From the NCBI GenBank assembly GCA_045805565.1, contig JBJMKZ010000036.1, positions 86,300-150,299 of the forward strand: 64,000 bases of DNA, written 5' to 3'. Below the pieces are notes generated by a model. That model was given only the letters and a program-made list of their open reading frames with translations, made no database searches and had not been told where the DNA came from. Origin of the DNA: DATAEY01 sp045805565. Lineage in GTDB: Bacteria > Actinomycetota > Thermoleophilia > Solirubrobacterales > Solirubrobacteraceae. A program made the translations under genes and the position numbers. Positions 58,354-64,000 of the stretch are shown piece after piece. The first letter of the stretch is position 1. Each line of letters starts with the position of its first letter.

Positions 58354-58836
58354 CTAGCGATCTGTCTCCACGGTGGCGACCGCGAGCGCCGCGGCGCCCT
58401 CGCCGCGCCCGATGAAGCCCATCCCCTCCGAGGTGGTCGCCTTGACGTTGACCAGCGCCGGCTCGACGCCCAGCGCGCCGGCGAGCGAGTCGCGCATCGC
58501 GTCGCGATGTGGGCCGAGGCGGGGCGCCTCGAGGATCACGGTGGCGTCGACGTTCGCGAGCGCCAGGCCGCGGGAGCTCAGCAATCCGACCACTCCGCGC
58601 AGGAGCTGCAGGGAGTCGGCGTCGCGGTGGCGGTCGTCGGCGTCGGGAAAGTGCTCGCCGATGTCGCCCAGGCCCGCGGCGCCCAGCAGCGCGTCGATGA
58701 CGGCGTGCGTGAGCACGTCGGCGTCGGAGTGGCCGGCCAGCCCACGGTCGTGGGGTATCTCCACCCCACCGATGACCAGCCGCCGGCCGGCGACGAACCG
58801 GTGACAGTCGTAGCCGATGCCGGTCAGGATCGTCAC
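58354..58836 (-). CDS. ispF: 2-C-methyl-D-erythritol 2,4-cyclodiphosphate synthase
   Basis: A 160-residue MEP-pathway enzyme that cyclises CDP-ME 2-phosphate. Conserved residues: GIGYDCHRFVAG (metal Asp/His), IPHDRGLAGHSDADVLTHAVIDALLGAAGLGDIG (metal His and DADV), FPDAD, and KATTSEGMGFIGRGEG. GTG start at 58836 overlaps the stop of the PHP gene. Trimeric zinc enzyme in all homologues. Confidence 0.95.
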   Translation of the reverse strand: MTILTGIGYDCHRFVAGRRLVIGGVEIPHDRGLAGHSDADVLTHAVIDALLGAAGLGDIGEHFPDADDRHRDADSLQLLRGVVGLLSSRGLALANVDATVILEAPRLGPHRDAMRDSLAGALGVEPALVNVKATTSEGMGFIGRGEGAAALAVATVETDR

Positions 58837-59669
58837 GGCTCCCCCACGGCCTCCAGCCTGCGCTCGCGCCGCTCGAACACGCACAGCCGCTGGACGCCGA
58901 GATCGGCGAGGAGCTCGACGGCGTCGCCGTAGCGGTAGCCGAGCTGGTCCGGGACGTGGGCGTCGCTGGACAGCGCCACCGGGCAGCCGCACTCCAGGCA
59001 CCACTCGAGCAGCGCCCGGTCGGGATAGATCTCTGCCGTCGGCTTGCGCAGGCCGGCGGTCGAGACCTCGATGGCGATGCGCGATTCGGCGATCCCGTCC
59101 ATGGCCAGCTCGTAGAAGCGGCGCAGATCGCCCTCCGGGCGGGGACGGTCGGCGCCCCAGACCTTGACCAGGTCGGGGTGGCCGAGGACGTCGAACAGAC
59201 CGCTGGCGGCGGCCTCCCCCAGCGTCTGGAAGTAGCGGCGCCACACCTCGTCGGCGCTGCGGGCGTCCCGCCAGACGTCCCACTCGTCACCGCTGTCGAC
59301 GGCGTGGTCGCGCAGGAAGTGGACCGATCCGATCACGTAGTCCCAGTCGCGGGCCTCGAGCAGGGTGGCCATCCGGTCCTCGCGCCCGGGCAGGAAGTCG
59401 GCCTCGATGCCGAGCCGCAGGTCGGTGTCGTCGCGCACGAAGGCGCAGTAGTCGTCGAGGTCGTCCACCGCCTGCGCCGTCCAGAACGGATGGCGCCACA
59501 CGTCGAGGGCCTGGCGGAAGCGGTACACATGCTCGGACACGCCCAGCTCGTGGATGCCACGCTCGGATGCCACCGTCCGGTATCGCTCCGCGTTGGCCGC
59601 AGTGAAGAAGCGCTCCGCCGGGGTCCCGGCGTCGTCCGGGCGCAGGTGGACGTGGTAGTCGGTCAGCAA
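58833..59669 (-). CDS. PHP-domain phosphoesterase (histidinol-phosphatase HisJ-like)
   Basis: A 278-residue PHP-family protein with the metal-binding HxH near the N-terminus (LTDYHVHLRPDD), LGVSEHVYRF, GIEADFLPG, YVIGSVHFLRD, FDVLGHPDLVKVW and SSDAHVPDQLGY. This is the pattern of class II histidinol-phosphatases (HisJ) and related phosphoesterases; the exact substrate is unknown. Start is TTG at 59669, which overlaps the ispD stop region; the ispF start overlaps its stop, so the three genes are translated as a unit. A phosphoesterase between ispD and ispF is unusual. Confidence 0.8.
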   Translation of the reverse strand: MLTDYHVHLRPDDAGTPAERFFTAANAERYRTVASERGIHELGVSEHVYRFRQALDVWRHPFWTAQAVDDLDDYCAFVRDDTDLRLGIEADFLPGREDRMATLLEARDWDYVIGSVHFLRDHAVDSGDEWDVWRDARSADEVWRRYFQTLGEAAASGLFDVLGHPDLVKVWGADRPRPEGDLRRFYELAMDGIAESRIAIEVSTAGLRKPTAEIYPDRALLEWCLECGCPVALSSDAHVPDQLGYRYGDAVELLADLGVQRLCVFERRERRLEAVGEP

Positions 59670-60319
59670 GCGTTCCTGGCCAGCAGCAGCTCGGCGAGCC
59701 GCAGCTCGAGGGCGGTGGTGACCTTGAGGTTGTCAGGCGAGGCGGGCACCACGCGCACCGTCCCCCCCGCCCGCTCCACCAGCCACGCGTCGTCCGTGGC
59801 CTGCGCCAGCGTGCGCGGCTCCACGTCGAGCGCGGCCTCGAGCGCCCCGCGCCGAAACGCCTGCGGCGTCTGGACCGCCCACAGGGCGCTGCGGTCGAGC
59901 GTGTCCTGCACGACCCGATCCGGGCCGGCCCGCTTGACGGTGTCGGTCACCGGCGCGGCGGCGATCGCCCCCTCGCAGCCGTGGGCCTCCAGCTCGGCGA
60001 GCGTGCGCTCCACCAGCTCGCTGCTCACCAGCGGGCGAGCGGCATCATGCACGACCACCGGATCGCCGGGGCCGGCGGCCCCCAGCGCCGCGCGCACCGA
60101 CTCGGACCGCGTGCCACCGCCGCGTACGCCCCGCGTTCCCCGCGGGGCGGTCTCACCTTCCGGGAGCGCCACCACCACCTGCTCGATGCCGGCCGTTCGC
60201 CCGAGGGCCTCCAGGCTCCACTCCAGCATCGGGCGGCCCGCCAGCATGGCGAACGCCTTGGCCCGCTCCAAGCCAAGGCGTTCGCCACTCCCGGCGGCCA
60301 GCAGGAGCGCCACCGCCAT
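59663..60319 (-). CDS. ispD: 2-C-methyl-D-erythritol 4-phosphate cytidylyltransferase
   Basis: A 218-residue MEP-pathway enzyme making CDP-ME. Motif LLLAAGSGERLGLERAKAF at the start binds CTP; VVVHDAARPLVSSELV, APVTDTVKRA and WAVQTPQAFRRGALEAAL are the substrate region. ATG at 60319. A perfect 16-base-pair hairpin is present in codons 11-24 of the message. Followed by the PHP gene (overlap) and then ispF, all in one operon with carD/disA upstream. Confidence 0.95.
   Translation of the reverse strand: MAVALLLAAGSGERLGLERAKAFAMLAGRPMLEWSLEALGRTAGIEQVVVALPEGETAPRGTRGVRGGGTRSESVRAALGAAGPGDPVVVHDAARPLVSSELVERTLAELEAHGCEGAIAAAPVTDTVKRAGPDRVVQDTLDRSALWAVQTPQAFRRGALEAALDVEPRTLAQATDDAWLVERAGGTVRVVPASPDNLKVTTALELRLAELLLARNAC
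60247..60287 (-). repeat. Long perfect inverted repeat inside the ispD start region
   Basis: GGCGAACGCCTTGGC and GCCAAGGCGTTCGCC (60248-60262 and 60272-60286) are exact inverted copies separated by 9 bases, and the next outward pair also matches, so the stem is 16 base pairs. It lies in the mRNA for residues 11-24 of IspD. A stem this long and perfect is unexpected by codon constraint and could affect translation of ispD or processing of the message. Confidence 0.8.
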
Positions 60320-60338
60320 CGCGTGCCCGGCGCCTGCG

Positions 60339-60914
60339 CTACTGGGCGCCGACCGTCATCTGACCGTCGGCGGAGCGGGCCAGGATCTCGTCGAGGTGCT
60401 CCTCGGCCTCCTCCTCGCCCATCTCCAGCGCGTACATCAGCTCGGAGGCGAGGATCTTCTTGGCGCGCGTGAACATCTGCTTCTCGCCGGTGGACAGCCC
60501 CTTCTGGGCTTCACGGATGGCGAGGTTGCGCACCACCTCGGCGAGCTCGTAGATGTCGCCGGTCTTGATCTTGTCGCGGTTGTGCTTGAAGCGCCGGTTC
60601 CAGTTCTTGGGCATCTCCGACACCTCGTCGGAGAGCACGCCCAGGACCTTCTGGACCGTCTCCTCGTCGATGACGCGCCGGAGCCCGGCCTTCCCGGCGT
60701 TGTCGCTGGGAACCATGACCGTCATGTCGTTGTGCAGGATCTTGATCGTGAGGTACTCGCGCCTCTCGCCGAAGATCTCCTTCTGCTCCTTCTTGAGGAC
60801 CTTGCCGGCGCCGTGGTGCGGATAGACGACGTTGTCGCCCACCGCGAACTCGACACATTCGATCTCACGGCTGACCTCAAGGTCCTCGAGATGGTCTTCG
60901 ATTACTTCGGGAAT
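60339..60914 (-). CDS. carD: CarD-family RNA polymerase-binding transcription factor
   Basis: CarD binds the RNA polymerase beta subunit and stabilises open complexes. The CdnL/RID domain is VEFAVGDNVVYPHHGAGKVL onward, with the helical DNA-contacting part KNWNRRFKHNRDKIKTGDIYELAEVVRNLAIREAQKGLSTGEKQMFTRAKKILASELMYALEMGEEEAEEHLDEIL. The recognised start is uncertain: GTG at 60842 gives 167 residues but has no good ribosome site, whereas ATT at 60914 follows AAGGAGGG by four bases and gives 191 residues with the acidic leader IPEVIEDHLEDLEVSREIECVEF. No ATG/GTG/TTG fits that site, so ATT initiation is proposed. The domain is intact either way. Confidence 0.9.
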   Translation of the reverse strand: MPEVIEDHLEDLEVSREIECVEFAVGDNVVYPHHGAGKVLKKEQKEIFGERREYLTIKILHNDMTVMVPSDNAGKAGLRRVIDEETVQKVLGVLSDEVSEMPKNWNRRFKHNRDKIKTGDIYELAEVVRNLAIREAQKGLSTGEKQMFTRAKKILASELMYALEMGEEEAEEHLDEILARSADGQMTVGAQ

Positions 60915-60965
60915 GGTGCCCTCCTTCTCCAGCCCCGGCCGTGCCGTCGGCCGGCCGGCCGGTAT

Positions 60966-62078
60966 CTAGGTCTGCAGGTATCGGTCCACGAGATTGATCT
61001 CCTGCAACCGGCGAAGGCCCTCGCGGATGTCCTTCGCGCGGATCTCACCCACTCCGTCCACCGTCTCCAGCTCGGCGTCGGTGGCGGCCAGCATTTCGTC
61101 CAGTCGTCCGAACTCGCCGACGATCTGGCCGATCACCAGCCTCGGCAGCCGCGGTATGCGCCCGAGGATGCGATAGCCCCGCGGCGAGACCGGATAGTCG
61201 AGGGTGTTGAGCTTGCGGTCGTAGCCGAGCAGCTCGGCCAGGCGCCCGAAGTCCAGCAGGTCCTGGTGCGGCAGGCGCACGAGCTGGTCCATGACGCCGG
61301 CGAACGTCTCGTCGCGGTCCTCGAGCAGGTAGTCGTGGATCAGCGCGGCCTTGTCGCCCGCCACGCCCACCATCGTCTCGTCGAGCTGCATCTCGATCAG
61401 GCGCCCCTCGGTGCCGAGCTCGACGATGTAGCGCTCGATCTCCACCGCCATGCGGGTGACCAGCTCGGCGCGCTGGAGCACGGTGAGCACGTCGTGCAGG
61501 GTGGAGCCGCCCTCGAACTCCAGCGCCGTCAACCGGGTCGAGACCTGGTCGAGGCGGGTCCGGTACTTGTCGAGCGTGGCCAGCGCCTGGTTGGCCTTGG
61601 CCAGCACCACCGGGATGTCCACCATGATGTACTTGGCCCCGTCGACGTAGAGCGAGACGACGTCGCGGCGCTCGGACACCGCGATGACGGTGGCGTCGGT
61701 CTGCTTGGAGACGCGCTCCGCGGTCCGGTGACGTGTGCCGGTCTCGACCGAGAGGATGGTCGGATCGGGCATCAGCTGGACGTTGGCCCAGACGATCCTG
61801 GTCACGTTCTGGTTGAGGATGATCGCCCCGTCCATCTTGGCGACCTGGTAGAGCAGGGCGGGCGTGTAGTCGACGTCGAGCCGGATCCCGCCGGAGAACA
61901 GGAACGAGAGCTCCTCGGGGTCGCCGATGACGATGAGACCGCCGGTACGGGCGTGGAGGATGTGATCGAGGCCCTCGCGCAGCGCCGTTCCGGGCGCGAC
62001 CATCTCGAGTGCCTTTACGAGCCGGGGTTCCTGACGTGACTCGAGCTCGGCGAGCTCTTCCCCGGACCTAGAAGGCAT
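60966..62078 (-). CDS. disA: DNA-integrity-scanning diadenylate cyclase DisA
   Basis: A 370-residue octameric enzyme that makes cyclic di-AMP and stalls at DNA junctions. The DAC domain (residues 1-145) has the catalytic DGA at Asp83-Gly84-Ala85 (KMDGAIIL) and RHR at 116-118 (TGTRHRTAER); a linker (150-280) and a C-terminal helix-hairpin-helix (LETVDGVGEIRAKDIREGL) follow. ATG at 62078. A TAAAAT -10-like hexamer at 62088-62093, only 9 bases upstream, suggests a separate, nearly leaderless transcript in addition to read-through from clpC. Its product is the ligand of the riboswitch at 12037-12151. Confidence 0.95.
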   Translation of the reverse strand: MPSRSGEELAELESRQEPRLVKALEMVAPGTALREGLDHILHARTGGLIVIGDPEELSFLFSGGIRLDVDYTPALLYQVAKMDGAIILNQNVTRIVWANVQLMPDPTILSVETGTRHRTAERVSKQTDATVIAVSERRDVVSLYVDGAKYIMVDIPVVLAKANQALATLDKYRTRLDQVSTRLTALEFEGGSTLHDVLTVLQRAELVTRMAVEIERYIVELGTEGRLIEMQLDETMVGVAGDKAALIHDYLLEDRDETFAGVMDQLVRLPHQDLLDFGRLAELLGYDRKLNTLDYPVSPRGYRILGRIPRLPRLVIGQIVGEFGRLDEMLAATDAELETVDGVGEIRAKDIREGLRRLQEINLVDRYLQT

Positions 62079-62227
62079 AGAGGGTTCATTTTAGCGGGAA
62101 TCTTTGGTCGTCTTTGCGGCCATTTCCCGCCTCGGGTGGTCTATAGGGCGCCGTCTTCCCGACCCGGGATCGGTTGACCGGCGCGGCGGAGGGGGACTCG
62201 TCAGGCGGCGCCGGCCAGGCGCCAGGG

Positions 62228-64000
62228 TTACTCGTCGGAGTCGTCGGCCGGCGGCTCGAGCGGCTCGGAGGGCTCCTCGCCGTCCCCGCCGTCCGTCGCC
62301 CCCACCCCGACCGGCGTGGGCGCCGGCTGGGGCTCGATGACCGTGAGCTTGACCGGATCGTCCTCGCCGCCGTCCGGCTTGGCCTCCACCAGGACGGTCG
62401 ATCCGGCGGGCAGTTCGGCGCGCAGGACGAAGTCGGCCAGCGGATCCTCGATGTAGCGCTGGATCGCCCGCCGCAGGGGGCGCGCCCCCATCGCCGGATC
62501 CCACCCCTTGTCCACCAGCAGCTCCTTGGAGTCCTCGGCCAGCTCGAGCTGCAGCTCGCGCTCGGCCATCGACTCGCGGATGCGACGCAGCAGCAGGTCG
62601 ATGATCTGCTTGATCTCGTCCTTGCTCAGCTTGTGGAAGACGATCACCTCGTCGATCCGGTTCAGGAACTCGGGGCGGAACACCTTCTTGAGCTCGCCCA
62701 TGATCCGGTTCTTCATGTCCTCGTAGGTGATCCCGGTCTCGTCGTCGGAGACCGCGAAGCCCAGCGGCGTGTTGCGGGCGATCTCCTGGGCCCCGATGTT
62801 CGAAGTCATGATCACGATGGCGTGCCGGAAGTCGACCGTGCGCCCCTGGGCGTCGGTCAGACGGCCGTCCTCGAGGATCTGCAGCAGGATGTTGAAGACG
62901 TCGGGGTGGGCCTTCTCGATCTCGTCGAGCAGCAGCACGCTGTAGGGCTTGCGCCGCACCGCCTCGGTGAGCTGGCCGCCCTCGTCGTAGCCGATGTAGC
63001 CGGGCGGCGAGCCGACCAGGCGGGACACCGCGTGCTTCTCCATGTACTCGGACATGTCGACGCGCACCATCGCGTCCTCGTCGCCGAACAGGAACTCGGC
63101 GAGCGTGCGCGCCAGCTCGGTCTTGCCCACGCCGGACGGCCCGAGGAACACGAAGGAGCCGGTCGGCCGCTTGGGGTCCTTCAATCCCGCGCGGGAGCGC
63201 CGGATCGCCTTGGATACCACCTCGATCGCCTGGTGCTGGCCGATGACGCGCTTGTGGAGCTCGTCCTCCATGCGCATCAGCTTCTGGGTCTCGGCCTCGG
63301 TCAGCTTGAACACCGGGATGCCGGTCCACATCGAGACGATGTCGGCGATCTCCTCCTCGCCGATCTGCGGGCGCTCGCCGCCCTCGCCCGACTCCCACTG
63401 GGACTCGAGCTCGCGCTTGCGCTCGGTCAGGCGCCGCTCCTTATCGCGCAGGTTGGCGGCCTTCTCGAACTCCTGGTCCTCGATCGCCTGCTCCTTCTGG
63501 CGCCGGGTGGCCTCGATCTCCTCCTCGAGCTCCCGGTACACCGGCGGAGACGTCATCGACTTGATCCGCATCCGCGACGCAGCCTCGTCCACTAGGTCGA
63601 TCGCCTTATCGGGCAGGAAGCGGTCCGAGATGTAGCGGTCGGCCAGGTCGCCGGCCGACTGCAGCGCCTCGTCGGTGATGTCGACCTTGTGGTGCTGCTC
63701 GTAACGGTCGCGCAGCCCCTTGAGGATCTGGACGGTCTCCTCGGTGGTGGGCTCGTCGACCCGGATCTGCTGGAAGCGGCGCTCGAGCGCCGAGTCGCGC
63801 TCGAGGTACTTGCGGTACTCGTCCAGCGTCGTGGCCCCGATCGTCTGGAGCTCGCCCCGGGCGAGCGCGGGCTTGAGGATCGAGGCGGCGTCGATCGCCC
63901 CCTCGGCGGCACCCGCGCCGACGAGGTTGTGGAGCTCGTCGATGAACAGGATGATGTCGCCGCGCTGGGTGATCTCCTTCATCACCTTCTTGAGGCGCTC
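62228..64000 (-). CDS. clpC: ClpC AAA+ protease ATPase subunit (partial)
   Basis: The C-terminal 590 residues of ClpC, open at the right edge. Present are the first AAA domain from Walker B (DIILFIDELHNLVGAG) through its sensor region and middle domain (EEIEATRRQKEQAIEDQEFEKAANLRDKE), then the second AAA domain with Walker A GPSGVGKTELA, Walker B LLLDEIEKAHPDVF, sensor SNIGA and arginine-containing lid. It unfolds substrates for ClpP. The stretch EDQEFEKAANLRDKERRL is the UVR-like motif that distinguishes ClpC from ClpB. The C-terminal tail is acidic and Pro-rich. 149 bases separate it from disA; radA is absent. Confidence 0.95.
   Translation of the reverse strand, partial: ERLKKVMKEITQRGDIILFIDELHNLVGAGAAEGAIDAASILKPALARGELQTIGATTLDEYRKYLERDSALERRFQQIRVDEPTTEETVQILKGLRDRYEQHHKVDITDEALQSAGDLADRYISDRFLPDKAIDLVDEAASRMRIKSMTSPPVYRELEEEIEATRRQKEQAIEDQEFEKAANLRDKERRLTERKRELESQWESGEGGERPQIGEEEIADIVSMWTGIPVFKLTEAETQKLMRMEDELHKRVIGQHQAIEVVSKAIRRSRAGLKDPKRPTGSFVFLGPSGVGKTELARTLAEFLFGDEDAMVRVDMSEYMEKHAVSRLVGSPPGYIGYDEGGQLTEAVRRKPYSVLLLDEIEKAHPDVFNILLQILEDGRLTDAQGRTVDFRHAIVIMTSNIGAQEIARNTPLGFAVSDDETGITYEDMKNRIMGELKKVFRPEFLNRIDEVIVFHKLSKDEIKQIIDLLLRRIRESMAERELQLELAEDSKELLVDKGWDPAMGARPLRRAIQRYIEDPLADFVLRAELPAGSTVLVEAKPDGGEDDPVKLTVIEPQPAPTPVGVGATDGGDGEEPSEPLEPPADDSDE

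Overview
The window is very GC-rich and densely coding, has no insertion sequence or CRISPR array, and encodes a chromosomal set of genes typical of Actinobacteria, most likely the class Thermoleophilia (Solirubrobacterales/Gaiellales-like). Pointers are PspA with its partner PspAA, CarD, DisA, an F420-type luciferase-like oxidoreductase, many acyl-CoA dehydrogenases, DUF1918, DUF3817, GTG/TTG starts, and a SigH-type sigma factor lying in a Firmicutes-like gene order. Taxonomy is inference from gene content. No gene-free stretch exceeds 300 bases; the longest are 41568-41817 and 12499-12730.

Left part (1-12 kb). A minus-strand cluster (SDR reductase, NUDIX protein, DUF3817 protein, lipoyl-bearing E2 subunit) faces a plus-strand cluster that starts with an alkyl-DHAP-synthase-like flavoprotein. 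The divergent SDR of the fatty acyl-CoA reductase type plus the AGPS-like enzyme could be an ether-lipid module. Next come a disulfide-reductase-like flavoprotein and the error-prone polymerase DnaE2, whose start codon lies in a perfect LexA box. A membrane cytochrome c and a cysteine-free DksA-like protein follow. At 12037-12151 is a convincing ydaO-type cyclic di-AMP riboswitch controlling a small tail-anchored protein of unknown function.

Middle (12.5-34 kb). A cysteine-free AhpD-like protein with an HxlR regulator, glutamine synthetase, a DUF255 thioredoxin-fold protein, the functional pair RidA plus threonine ammonia-lyase, and NagA lead to an apparently eroded sugar locus (orphan ABC binding protein, SDR remnant, FadR-type regulator). 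Secreted beta-propeller proteins, an acyl-CoA synthetase, acyl-CoA dehydrogenases, an arginase-family enzyme, PspA/PspAA, a THEP1 NTPase and a 3Fe-4S ferredoxin follow.

Fatty acid/steroid-like catabolism (30.9-41.6 kb). A third acyl-CoA dehydrogenase, an acyl-CoA dehydrogenase pair resembling heterotetrameric mycobacterial enzymes, an LLM oxidoreductase, a thiolase and a 3-hydroxyacyl-CoA dehydrogenase. Two of these promoters carry the same TetR-like palindrome (32231-32250 and 40710-40725), suggesting one regulon.

Right part (41.8-64 kb). A CorC-like protein, pterin dehydratase, cobalamin-binding-like protein, rhomboid protease, an ECF sigma factor and an in-frame PlsC-GpsA fusion are followed by tRNA-Thr(TGT). 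The rest, read right to left, is clpC-disA-carD-ispD-PHP-ispF, an insertion of five lipid/transport genes, then cysS-rlmB-sigH. This is the classical Firmicutes order clpC...disA-ispD-ispF...cysS-rlmB-sigH, here without radA. DisA makes the ligand of the riboswitch found 49 kb away.
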